DNA of 7,838 bases. Origin: Chloroflexi bacterium RBG_13_51_18. Lineage in GTDB: Bacteria > Chloroflexota > Dehalococcoidia > Dehalococcoidales > RBG-16-60-22. Within the stretch, counting starts at the first letter, position 1. Every line of letters begins with the position of its first letter. The DNA is taken from assembly GCA_001796495.1 (NCBI GenBank), contig MGMR01000024.1, forward strand, positions 1 through 7,838, given 5' to 3'. Below, one piece after another: positions 1-6,781 of the stretch. The notes under the pieces were generated by a model. It saw only the letters and a program-made list of their open reading frames with translations. It searched no databases and was not told the DNA's origin. Both the position numbers and the translations under genes were made by a program.

Positions 1-2638
1 AGCAGGCAAACCGCGCCAGGTCTACTGTCTCCAGCGGAATATTCTTTTTATCCGCCGTCACGCGGAACTGGAACTGGCAGCAGGGGCATAACGCCAGCAG
101 TTTATCGGCGCCGGTAGCTACGGCTTCATCCATACGCGTCTTGCCGATTTCCGCCGCAATCGGCGGGTCTTTGATGAGGGTGAGTACACTCCCGCAGCAG
201 TGCGCCTGTTCGCGGTTATGTTCCATTTCCACGAACTTGACACCGGGAATAGCTTTAATTACCTCTCTGGGGGCGTCATAGACGCCGGAGACGCGGGCGA
301 TGTGGCAGGAATCGTGGAGGGTAACGGTGGTGTCTTTGACTTTTTGGGAGAACTTGAACTCGCCGGAGGCGATTTTTTCCGCCACCAACTCGCTGTAGTG
401 TTTGGTGGTAATGCCGTATTCGATGCCGAGCTTTTCCGCCCAGCGCGGGTAGACCTGCCGCCACATCATATCGCAGGCAGGGCAGGAAGTGACCACGGTA
501 TCGACTCCGGCATCTTTCATATTCTGTATGTTCTGCCTCATGACCTCTTCGAAAACGTCCCATTTTCCACAGACGAGCATCGGCGTCCCGCAGCAGTTGT
601 CTTTCTTACCAAGGTAGGTAAAATCCACCCCCGCGGCATCCAGTAGTCTCACGGAAGCCATGGCGATATCCGTCTCCACATGGCTGGCTGTACAGCCGGC
701 AAAGTAGGCTACCTTGGCTTTGTGGCCTGGCCCGTGTTTTTCTTTCAAGTCCTCGGGGAACCAGGCATCGCGGTCTTTACGGTAGGCCGCCCAGATATCC
801 CCTTCTTTCCGTAAAGACGCCGACATCATCTCGAAGGGCGGTATAGTCATTTTCTTCTCGTCGTTAATCAGTATGCCGCGCAGCTTCATCCAGGAAGGCT
901 CGATGGGCAGCGACGCCGAGCAGCGCAGGTTGCACAGCTCACAGGTTGTGCAGACAAGCATCGTGTCCACCATGAACTGGTCCCACTCTTCACGCCCTTC
1001 CATATACTCTCTTAGCCAGTACCATTTGCCCCTCGGACTCTGGCTCTCCCAGCCCCGCCCGTAAAACTGGTCGCATTCGTCTATGCAGTAGCCGCACTGT
1101 GAGCAGCCGTAAGCGTACCAGGCCACGTCCGCCGGGATATCGCGTACCGCTTTGCCGGGCCTTTCACCGAGGTGGGTGGTAACGCTGTTGCCCAGCGGCC
1201 TGATGATAGGTTCGAAGACCCTGGCTAATGCCACCAGCCTGCTGGTGATACCGCCGCTGAAAACCTTGCCGGGATTCAAAATCCCTTTAGGATCGATTTT
1301 TTTCTTATATGCTTTGAGGTCGGCTAGCTTCTGACGGCCCATGATTTTTTCCGCCGAGCCGGTGAAATAGAGCCCGGTAGCGTAAGGCCGGCCGCCGTAT
1401 TTTTCCGCTATTTTGGTAATTGTCAGCGTCAGACCGAAGACGAAATTATAGCTGAATTTCCGCTGGTCGCTGGGGATGAAGCCCAGAATCACCACTTCCG
1501 GCTTTCCGTCACGTCCCCGTTTTATCATCACGCCTTCTTTGACGACGGGCTGGTCTACCTTCCTGTCAATCTCCTTCATTACCTTCCCCAGGCTGCCAAG
1601 CGGTATTACCACCTCCGCCGGCACCAGGCTGGGACCTAAACGTTTGACAAGCATCATCTTAAAGCGGTTGTCCCACTCGTGGCGGGCGATTTCTTCCGAA
1701 AGCAGTTCGGCCTTACACGGCTTGGTTATCTCCGTTAAAGCGTTCCTGATTGCCGCGCCGTCTTTCTTGCGGAAAGCCATGGTAATTATATAAGCGCTTG
1801 GCAGAAGCACCCTTTCCTCCGCCGGGTGCCCCAGGTGCTCTCTAAGCGGCACTTCGTTTTTTAACTGCGCCATGCGCGGATTGATAAATAATATCGACCA
1901 TACCGGTAGATTTTTATCGATTATCGACTGCACGATGTGCTGGAGCCCGTCCGCCTCCGGGCAGCCTATGGCGATAACATCCAGTTCTTCAAACGGCTGC
2001 ACGCGCAGTGTTACCTCGCTGATAAGCCCGGTGGTCCCCTCGGCATCGGATATCAGGTCAAGCTCTTTGTCACTGAATTCCTTTACCGTGCCGTCGGGCA
2101 TGACCACCCGGGCGCTGACCACGTTCTCGCCGAACCAGCCGGCTTCAAATGACCCTATGCCGGCGCCGCCCTGCGCCAGCCAGCCGCCTACCGTCGCCGA
2201 AGGATAGCTGGAGGGATAAAGCCTTAACATCAGTCCCTTTTTCATCAGTTCTTTGTCCAGCTTTTCCCATACGACCCCGGCTTCTACGGTCGCCGTCATT
2301 GTTTGAGCGTCTATTTTAATAATCCGTTTCATCCTGTAAAAATCCACCACCAGGCCCTTCTTCATCGGCAGGCCCCCGCCGTAGCCGGAGGTGGCTTTGC
2401 CTCTTGGCGTCAACGGCACGTTATTCTCAACTGCCCAGCGCGCCAGCTCCACCAGTTCAGCTTCGCTTTCCGGCTGCACCACCGCATCCGGCATGGTATC
2501 GCCGATAAACGGCCTTATCATCTTCGGGATGGCGGCGATGTCGTGTCCGTAAAGCTTTCTTTCTATCTTCCGGAAGGTAACGCGGCTGCCGAACCTGTTT
2601 TCCAGATAAAATTTCTGTTTTGTATTTATAGCGCTCAT
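1..2638 (-). CDS. FAD-linked oxidase / 4Fe-4S / double CCG-domain fusion (GlcD-GlcF/HdrD-like dehydrogenase), C-terminus outside the window
   Basis: One open frame of 879 codons runs from an ATG at 2638 to the left edge without a stop. Residues about 47-185 form an FAD_binding_4 (VAO/GlcD-type) domain, with PRGKATSGYGGG at 78-89 and a glycine-rich stretch ATVGGWLAQGGAG near 148-160. The FAD-linked oxidase C-terminal domain follows and ends with IDPKGILNPGKV (448-459), a family hallmark. Two 4Fe-4S motifs (CxxCxxCxxxC) lie at C512/515/518/522 and C563/566/569/573. Two CCG domains follow: C649, C682-C683, C719/C722, then C778, C814-C815, C851/C854. The family normally oxidises a 2-hydroxyacid such as lactate or glycolate at FAD and passes electrons through Fe-S centres to a quinone, ETF or thiol/disulfide partner. 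The substrate here cannot be told. The start is supported by AAGGAGAG at 2644-2651 on the minus strand, 5 bases upstream. The gene lies 26 bases after an ArsR gene, so the two probably share a transcript. Domain assignment is firm, substrate unknown. Confidence 0.93.
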   Translation of the reverse strand, partial: MSAINTKQKFYLENRFGSRVTFRKIERKLYGHDIAAIPKMIRPFIGDTMPDAVVQPESEAELVELARWAVENNVPLTPRGKATSGYGGGLPMKKGLVVDFYRMKRIIKIDAQTMTATVEAGVVWEKLDKELMKKGLMLRLYPSSYPSATVGGWLAQGGAGIGSFEAGWFGENVVSARVVMPDGTVKEFSDKELDLISDAEGTTGLISEVTLRVQPFEELDVIAIGCPEADGLQHIVQSIIDKNLPVWSILFINPRMAQLKNEVPLREHLGHPAEERVLLPSAYIITMAFRKKDGAAIRNALTEITKPCKAELLSEEIARHEWDNRFKMMLVKRLGPSLVPAEVVIPLGSLGKVMKEIDRKVDQPVVKEGVMIKRGRDGKPEVVILGFIPSDQRKFSYNFVFGLTLTITKIAEKYGGRPYATGLYFTGSAEKIMGRQKLADLKAYKKKIDPKGILNPGKVFSGGITSRLVALARVFEPIIRPLGNSVTTHLGERPGKAVRDIPADVAWYAYGCSQCGYCIDECDQFYGRGWESQSPRGKWYWLREYMEGREEWDQFMVDTMLVCTTCELCNLRCSASLPIEPSWMKLRGILINDEKKMTIPPFEMMSASLRKEGDIWAAYRKDRDAWFPEDLKEKHGPGHKAKVAYFAGCTASHVETDIAMASVRLLDAAGVDFTYLGKKDNCCGTPMLVCGKWDVFEEVMRQNIQNMKDAGVDTVVTSCPACDMMWRQVYPRWAEKLGIEYGITTKHYSELVAEKIASGEFKFSQKVKDTTVTLHDSCHIARVSGVYDAPREVIKAIPGVKFVEMEHNREQAHCCGSVLTLIKDPPIAAEIGKTRMDEAVATGADKLLALCPCCQFQFRVTADKKNIPLETVDLARFAC

Positions 2639-2664
2639 TATTGCTCTCCTTATATTCGTTGGTA

Positions 2665-3000
2665 TTAGACTTTCAGTTTTTCGGCTATTTCCCTGTTCCT
2701 GGATATCTGGTCGAGCAGCACCTGGTGCACGATATCGCAGGCATCGACGATTTTGGAGTTGGCGAGTCTGTAATAGATGCATACGCCGTCACGCCGGGTC
2801 TCGACCACACCCCGGCTGCGTAATATAGCCAGGTGACGCGATACTACGGACTGCGGCGACCCCAGGGCTTCCACCAGGTCTCCCACCGATTTTTCTCCAC
2901 TCCGCAGCTCGCTGATAATCATCAACCTCTTCGGATCGGAGAATGTTTTGCAGAGTTCGGCTTTGAGTTTATAGAGTTCTAGATTGTATTTATCAGGCAT
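2665..3000 (-). CDS. ArsR/SmtB-family winged-helix repressor
   Basis: The 111-residue protein has the usual ArsR size and layout. A dimerisation helix is followed by FSDPKRLMIISELRSGE (20-36), the helix-turn-helix around VGDLVEALGSPQSVVSRHLAILRSRGVV (39-66 in two helices), and the beta wing ETRRDGVCIYYRL (67-79). A C-terminal helix carries D86, C88, D89 and H92. The classic alpha-3 metal site ELCVCDL is absent: the equivalent stretch is ELRSGEKSVGDL. Cysteines occur at 17, 74 and 88. The inducer could be a metal bound in the last helix, a thiol/redox signal, or something else. It starts with ATG at 3000, 8 bases after GGGAGGA (3009-3015, minus strand). It is the first gene of a two-gene operon with the FAD/Fe-S dehydrogenase and faces a divergent nuclease gene. 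A palindrome inside its own promoter suggests autorepression. The family call is secure; the ligand is unknown. Confidence 0.92.
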   Translation of the reverse strand: MPDKYNLELYKLKAELCKTFSDPKRLMIISELRSGEKSVGDLVEALGSPQSVVSRHLAILRSRGVVETRRDGVCIYYRLANSKIVDACDIVHQVLLDQISRNREIAEKLKV

Positions 3001-3023
3001 TTATCATATCCTCCCAATACATT

Positions 3024-3052
3024 ATTATATACGCATATATGCATATATACAA
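3024..3052 (-). promoter_or_regulatory. Probable promoter of the ArsR operon with an embedded palindromic operator
   Basis: On the minus strand a perfect TATAAT (3024-3029) lies 17 bases downstream of TTGTAT (3047-3052), which matches the -35 consensus only in TTG. The spacer coincides with a 24-bp inverted repeat at 3026-3049 that pairs at 11 of 12 positions, centred between 3037 and 3038, with core GCATATATGC. ArsR-family repressors typically bind AT-rich inverted repeats of this kind overlapping the promoter. A start site near 3017 would leave a short leader carrying the ribosome binding site. The palindrome is directly visible; binding by the adjacent repressor is inferred. Confidence 0.72.
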
Positions 3053-3064
3053 TACCTCGGAAGA

Positions 3065-3070
3065 TATAAT
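3065..3070 (+). promoter_or_regulatory. Possible -10 element for the divergent nuclease gene
   Basis: A perfect TATAAT lies at 3065-3070, 77 bases before the nuclease start. No convincing -35 is found at 16-18 bases upstream, where the sequence is the AT-rich edge of the ArsR palindrome. A second candidate, TATACT at 3090-3095, also lacks a good -35. If the first is used, the ArsR operator would cover its -35 region, so both divergent units could be controlled by the same repressor. Confidence 0.35.
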
Positions 3071-3147
3071 TTAGTGCCGCTTTCTTTGTTATACTGGCAT
3101 CCATCGCAGACAGGTGCTATCATGAAATAAAAACAGGGAAGTAAATC

Positions 3148-4554
3148 ATGGATATTAACATTACATTCATGGGCGCCGCCCGCGGCGTCACCGGCTCCCG
3201 CTATCTGATTGAAGCCAATAATAAAACCATCCTCGTGGATTGCGGCCTTTACCAGGAAAGGGAGTTCCAGTATAGAAACTGGGAGCCTTTCCGCTGCGCG
3301 CCGGATAAACTGCATGCCGTTTTGATTACTCATGCCCACCTGGACCATTCCGGCTTGTTGCCTAAACTAGTGAACGAAGGATTCAAAGGCAGGGTCTATT
3401 GCACCCCCGCCACCGCCGATATCGCCAAAATAATCCTTCTCGATTCTGCTCATATACAGGAAGAAGATGCCGCCTATAAGAAAAAGCGGCATATCAGGGA
3501 GGGCAAGAAAACTCCCTATCCTGAAATCCCATTGTATACGGTCGCCGATGCCGAGGCGACTTTCCCCCTGTTTACCGACGTCGAATACAATAATACGATA
3601 GAAATCGCCCCCGGCATTGAAGCCACCTTCTTTGATGCCGGTCATGTGCTCGGCTCTGCTATGATAAGACTACGCATTATCCAGGGCGAAGAAAAGAGAA
3701 GCATCGTTTTCTCCGGCGATATCGGCCGGTGGAATCGCCCCATGCTACACGACCCGCGCATGTTCCGTTTTACCGACTACATCGTGATGGAATCGACCTA
3801 CGGCGACCGCAAGCATGACGGCACCAATGAGATTGGTGAAGACCTGGCGAGGATAGTAAAGAACGCCTTTGATGCCGGTGGCAACATTATCGTGCCGAGT
3901 TTCGCCCTCCAGCGCGCCCAGGAAATCCTGTATTACCTCAACTTGCTGCTTCTGAAAAAACGTATCCCTGCCATTGATGTTTATCTTGACAGTCCGATGG
4001 CGATAAAAATCACCGAAGTATTCAAGCGCTATTCCAACCTGTTCGACCAGGATATGAAAGAGCTTTTAAAGGAAAACTTGTCTCCATTCGATTTCCCCGG
4101 TCTAAAAATGGTGGAAACAGTTGATGAATCTAAAGCCTTGAATCAAATAATGGGCACCATTATGATTATCGCCGGTTCCGGGATGTGCACCGGCGGACGC
4201 ATTAAACACCACCTCGCCAATAATATCTCGAGGCCGGAATGCACGGTATTGTTCGTCGGCTACCAGGCCATCGGCACGCTGGGACGGTATATCCTCGAAG
4301 GCGCCAAGACCGTTAGAATCCACGGCCAACAGTATCCTGTGCGCGCCCGGATTGAGCATATTCATGGATTTTCCGCCCACGCAGATAGAGACGACCTTTT
4401 AAAATGGCTTTCCAAGCTGGAGGTGCACCCCAAGCGTATTTTCATCACCCATGGCGAAACCGATTCGGCCGAGCAGTTCGGCAAATTATTACACGAAAGC
4501 ACCGGCTACGAGACTATGGTGCCTGATTACGGCAATACCGTCAGGCTGGAATAA
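3148..4554 (+). CDS. MBL-fold beta-CASP/RMMBL ribonuclease-type protein (YSH1/CPSF-like, COG1236 type)
   Basis: The 468-residue protein has the full layout of bacterial metallo-beta-lactamase nucleases. Motif 1 is VDCG at 30-33 and motif 2 is HAHLDH with H62, H64, D66 and H67. Motif 3 is AGHVLGS with H166, and motif 4 is FSGDIGR with D191. The beta-CASP motifs follow: A, ESTYGDR with E215; B, GFSAHAD with H411; C, ITHGE with H435. A beta-CASP cap occupies roughly 215-375 and the RMMBL segment the C-terminus. All predicted zinc ligands are present, so the protein should be active. Characterised relatives such as Thermus TTHA0252 are endoribonucleases and eukaryotic CPSF-73 cleaves pre-mRNA, so a cytoplasmic RNA-processing or decay role is likely, though unproven here. 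The ATG at 3148 follows AGGGAA (3135-3140) and places motif 1 at the usual distance from the N-terminus. A LOG gene follows 27 bases downstream in the same direction. Confidence 0.93.
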   Translation: MDINITFMGAARGVTGSRYLIEANNKTILVDCGLYQEREFQYRNWEPFRCAPDKLHAVLITHAHLDHSGLLPKLVNEGFKGRVYCTPATADIAKIILLDSAHIQEEDAAYKKKRHIREGKKTPYPEIPLYTVADAEATFPLFTDVEYNNTIEIAPGIEATFFDAGHVLGSAMIRLRIIQGEEKRSIVFSGDIGRWNRPMLHDPRMFRFTDYIVMESTYGDRKHDGTNEIGEDLARIVKNAFDAGGNIIVPSFALQRAQEILYYLNLLLLKKRIPAIDVYLDSPMAIKITEVFKRYSNLFDQDMKELLKENLSPFDFPGLKMVETVDESKALNQIMGTIMIIAGSGMCTGGRIKHHLANNISRPECTVLFVGYQAIGTLGRYILEGAKTVRIHGQQYPVRARIEHIHGFSAHADRDDLLKWLSKLEVHPKRIFITHGETDSAEQFGKLLHESTGYETMVPDYGNTVRLE

Positions 4555-4581
4555 TCAATCATTGTCTATTCAGGAGGACCT

Positions 4582-5262
4582 ATGAATAACGAGTTTGAAA
4601 TCAATCAACTGGCCAAGGAAGACTCGTGGCGTATGTTCCGCATCATCGGGGAACTGGTGGAGGGTTTTGACAGCCTGGCCGATATCGAACCCGCGGTGAC
4701 GATATACGGCTCCGCCCGTCTTAAACCCGATAATATATGGTACAAACAGACCGAAGAAATAGCCACCTTACTGGGTAAAGCCGGCTTTAATATCATGACC
4801 GGCGGCGGACCCGGTGTTATGGAGGCTGCCAACCTTGGAGCGCATAATGCGGGGGTAAAATCCGTAGGTCTGAACATTCAACTGCCTAAAGAGCAGACCT
4901 GCAACATATACGCCGATAGGGTAATAAGTTTCCATCATTTCTTCGTACGCAAGGTGATGCTGGTAAAATATGCCACCGCTTTTGTAATCATGCCCGGGGG
5001 ACTGGGCACCATGGACGAATTGACCGAGGTACTTACACTAATCCAGACGCAAAAAATCAAACCTTTCCCGGTAATTTTATTCGGCAGTGAATACTGGGGC
5101 GGCTTCCTAAACTGGCTTAAAGGCACGGTGCTGACGCACGGCCATATTTCTGAAGAAGATTTCGAGCTTTTAAGAGTATTTGATTATCCTATGGAAGTTG
5201 CCGGCGCCGTCTATAGTTGGTATACCAAGCATGAAGTCACCGGACAGAAAGCGCTGGAGTAA
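4582..5262 (+). CDS. LOG-family protein (TIGR00730-type nucleotide 5'-monophosphate nucleosidase)
   Basis: The 226-residue protein is a Rossmann-like LOG/lysine-decarboxylase-like member. It carries the nucleotide-binding TGGGPGVMEAAN (73-84) and the family signature PGGLGTMDE (138-146), with a conserved FHHFFVRKVML segment (117-127) between them. LOG proteins hydrolyse the N-glycosidic bond of nucleoside monophosphates, giving ribose 5-phosphate and free base. Plant and some bacterial members act on cytokinin nucleotides, while bacterial PpnN-type enzymes act in purine balance. Old annotations as lysine decarboxylase are misleading. The start is fixed by AGGAGG at 4572-4577, 4 bases before the ATG. 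It lies 27 bases behind the beta-CASP nuclease gene, so co-transcription is likely. A nuclease that releases nucleotides beside a nucleosidase that recycles them is a plausible but unproven pairing. The preferred nucleotide cannot be told from sequence. Confidence 0.92.
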   Translation: MNNEFEINQLAKEDSWRMFRIIGELVEGFDSLADIEPAVTIYGSARLKPDNIWYKQTEEIATLLGKAGFNIMTGGGPGVMEAANLGAHNAGVKSVGLNIQLPKEQTCNIYADRVISFHHFFVRKVMLVKYATAFVIMPGGLGTMDELTEVLTLIQTQKIKPFPVILFGSEYWGGFLNWLKGTVLTHGHISEEDFELLRVFDYPMEVAGAVYSWYTKHEVTGQKALE

Positions 5263-5307
5263 TATAATTAACATTATCAATATTTAATATTTATTAAAGA
5301 TAATCAG

Positions 5308-5325
5308 TAATATCTTCGGATATTG
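5308..5325 (+). other. cUUCGg tetraloop hairpin downstream of the LOG gene
   Basis: AATATC (5309-5314) and GATATT (5319-5324) pair perfectly around TTCG, giving the exceptionally stable C(UUCG)G loop; a U-G wobble extends the stem by one pair. It lies 46 bases after the LOG stop. The stem is AT-rich and no T-run follows, so it is not a textbook intrinsic terminator. It may be a transcript-end stabiliser or weak terminator. The rest of 5263-5390 is AT-rich, then pyrimidine-rich on the plus strand, and holds no gene. Confidence 0.45.
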
Positions 5326-5390
5326 AGGGTCTCATTTCCTTTATTTGTCCCCCAGCCCATCTATTTTCCCCTGTTTTACCGTAGGCCGAA

Positions 5391-5419
5391 TTGACTTATT
5401 ATTAATTTACTACTATTAT
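5391..5419 (+). promoter_or_regulatory. Sigma70-type promoter of the PadR operon
   Basis: TTGACT (5391-5396) and TATTAT (5414-5419) each match consensus at 5 of 6 positions and are separated by exactly 17 bases. The predicted start near 5426 gives a leader of about 60 bases before the PadR ATG. The region from 5397 to 5436 is almost pure AT with repeated TATTAA-like words. A small dyad, CACT-AAC-AGTG at 5442-5452, just downstream of the predicted start might be a regulator site, but it is short. Confidence 0.65.
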
Positions 5420-5485
5420 TAACTTATTAATATTATTCGGTCACTAACAGTGTAAAGCTACTAGTTCCTCGGCGGAGGTGTTACC

Positions 5486-5854
5486 ATGGATGAAATAAAT
5501 GAAGCCATCAAGAAATTCCAGAAGGAATTAAACGGCGGCACATCGGCGCTGGTTCTCCTGGGCGTCCTGGACAAGGCTTCCAGCCCCATGTACGGCTATC
5601 AGATTGCCAAATTAATTGAAGCCCAGACGAAAGACGTTGACATTATGAAGCAGGGCGCACTGTACCCGGTGCTGCGCTCTCTGGAAGCCACCGGCCTTCT
5701 CCAGAGCGAGGTAGAGCCTTCCGTGGCCGGCCCGCCGCGCCGCTACTATCAAATCACCGATGCCGGCCGCAGCACCCTGGCAAAATGGATTGAAATCTGG
5801 CAGCAGACAAGCGACCTTGTTAATGCCGTTCTACAAGGAGGGAGCCATGATTAA
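5486..5854 (+). CDS. PadR-family winged-helix transcriptional regulator
   Basis: The 122-residue protein has the PadR fold. After a short N-terminal helix comes LVLLGVLDKASSPMYGYQIA (23-41, where MYGYQI is the typical family helix). The recognition region GALYPVLRSLEATGLL (57-72) follows, then the wing with GPPRRYYQITDAGR (82-95), a very typical PadR signature. The short C-terminal helix (96-116) is the dimerisation arm of the small PadR-s2 subtype. It should bind promoter DNA as a dimer, probably its own operon promoter. The strong site GGAGGTG (5474-5480) sits 5 bases before the ATG. The gene overlaps the next one by 8 bases. PadR genes followed by HAAS-domain membrane proteins are a recurrent pairing in which the HAAS protein is thought to control the PadR partner. 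The family call is firm; the signal is unknown. Confidence 0.93.
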   Translation: MDEINEAIKKFQKELNGGTSALVLLGVLDKASSPMYGYQIAKLIEAQTKDVDIMKQGALYPVLRSLEATGLLQSEVEPSVAGPPRRYYQITDAGRSTLAKWIEIWQQTSDLVNAVLQGGSHD

Positions 5855-6779
5855 TAGTATTGAGCAGTATCTGTCCGAGTTGAAGAAAGAACTTGCCGGG
5901 AGCGACCGCGCCACCGTGCAGGATGCGCTGGCCGACGCCGAGGAGTACTTGAGGACAGCCCTGGATAATGCGAAGAAAGGCAATCCCGCTTCCGAAGCTG
6001 AAGCCCTGGCGTCAATAATAGAGAAATATGGCCAGCCTAAAGAAATTGCCGCTGCTTATAAATCCATCGAGTCCAGCACTCCCCTCGCCTTCTCCCGTCC
6101 CGCCCGGCCCGAGGTGAAAGCTCCCCCGGCACCGGTCGCTGCGCCGGCGGCACCGGATACCCGCCCGTTCTACGCCCGCTTCTTCGGGGTCTTCGCCGAC
6201 CCGAGGGCATGGGGCGCTTTGATATACCTGATATTCACCTTCGGCACAGGCATCGCTTATTTTACCTGGGCGGTCACGGGCTTATCGGTATCGGCAGGAT
6301 TGTTGGTCCTCATCGTCGGACTGCCCATTCTGGGTTTATTCCTGCTCTCGGCACGTGGCATCGCCCTGCTGGAAGGTCGCCTTATTGAAGCTTTAATCGG
6401 CGTGAGAATGCCGCGTCGGCCGTTATTTTCTCGCAAAGACATCGGGTGGTGGCAAAAATTCAAAAACCTTTTCACCGAGAGACAGACATGGACGGCTGTC
6501 ATATACATGATACTGCAAATGCCGTTGGGGATTATTTACTTCACCGTTTTAGTCACCCTGATTTCCTTCTCGGTATGGTTAATCGGTAGACCTGTCTGGG
6601 AGCTGGTCTTTGATTTTCCGACGTTTGTTTTCCCTCCCTATGCCTATTACACGCCTGCGTGGGCTATGCCGTTCGTCGTTATCGGCGGCATCCTGCTGCT
6701 TTTCGCTACCATGCACCTGGCAAAGTACATCGGCAAAATGCACGGCATGATGGCAAAAACCATGCTGGTAAGGGAATAG
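5847..6779 (+). CDS. HAAS-domain membrane protein with a four-helix 'sensor' module
   Basis: The 310-residue protein starts with a cytoplasmic helical HAAS (DUF1700-like) domain at 1-72. Typical features are YLSELKKEL, the acidic DALADAEEYL (26-35) and IIEKYGQPKEIAAAY (57-71). A Pro/Ala-rich linker spans about 79-107. Two similar membrane repeats follow, starting near residues 112 and 205. Each has an amphipathic lead-in, W (122/215), an IY pair (126-127/219-220), G (135/228) and a YF pair (138-139/231-232), resembling the PF13796 putative sensor domain. About four membrane helices are expected (roughly 123-145, 146-168, 216-246, 273-293). The ATG at 5847 is preferred because AAGGAGG (5835-5841) lies 5 bases upstream and the protein then begins at the HAAS domain; an in-frame ATG at 5760 would add 29 residues read out of frame from padR. 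It probably links an envelope signal to the PadR regulator encoded just before it. Confidence 0.88.
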   Translation: MINSIEQYLSELKKELAGSDRATVQDALADAEEYLRTALDNAKKGNPASEAEALASIIEKYGQPKEIAAAYKSIESSTPLAFSRPARPEVKAPPAPVAAPAAPDTRPFYARFFGVFADPRAWGALIYLIFTFGTGIAYFTWAVTGLSVSAGLLVLIVGLPILGLFLLSARGIALLEGRLIEALIGVRMPRRPLFSRKDIGWWQKFKNLFTERQTWTAVIYMILQMPLGIIYFTVLVTLISFSVWLIGRPVWELVFDFPTFVFPPYAYYTPAWAMPFVVIGGILLLFATMHLAKYIGKMHGMMAKTMLVRE

Positions 6780-6781
6780 TA

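Noticed and set aside
200..2630. Several plus-strand open frames of 60-148 codons opposite the dehydrogenase gene
   Set aside because: They are antisense shadows of a well-supported 879-codon frame with intact domain motifs; their translations show no recognisable domains and lack good ribosome sites.
3021..3054. AT-rich alternating TATA tract as a replication origin or phase-variable repeat
   Set aside because: It is one short palindrome fully explained as an ArsR-type operator and promoter; no DnaA boxes or repeat-number array were seen.
3025..3348. Minus-strand frame of 107 codons covering the arsR/nuclease spacer and the nuclease N-terminus
   Set aside because: It overlaps the zinc-motif region of the nuclease on the opposite strand and runs through the palindrome; no domain or start signal supports it.
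5272..5304. ATTATC...GATAAT inverted arms downstream of the LOG gene as a terminator
   Set aside because: Six A/T-rich pairs over a 20-base AT-rich loop with no T-run are expected by chance in such sequence.
5304..5360. Tiny minus-strand frame of 18 codons in the spacer before padR
   Set aside because: Very short, low complexity, crosses the UUCG hairpin, and has only a loose purine tract upstream.
5760..5846. Upstream in-frame ATG that would lengthen the HAAS/sensor protein by 29 residues
   Set aside because: It lies deep within padR, has no good ribosome site, and would put unrelated residues before the HAAS domain; ATG 5847 has AAGGAGG at the right distance.
6659..6781. Extension of the 48-residue frame upstream to an ATG inside the sensor gene
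   Set aside because: The extra residues are an Arg/His-rich out-of-frame reading of the sensor's last helix; the ATG at 6782 has its own ribosome site and begins directly with a membrane helix.
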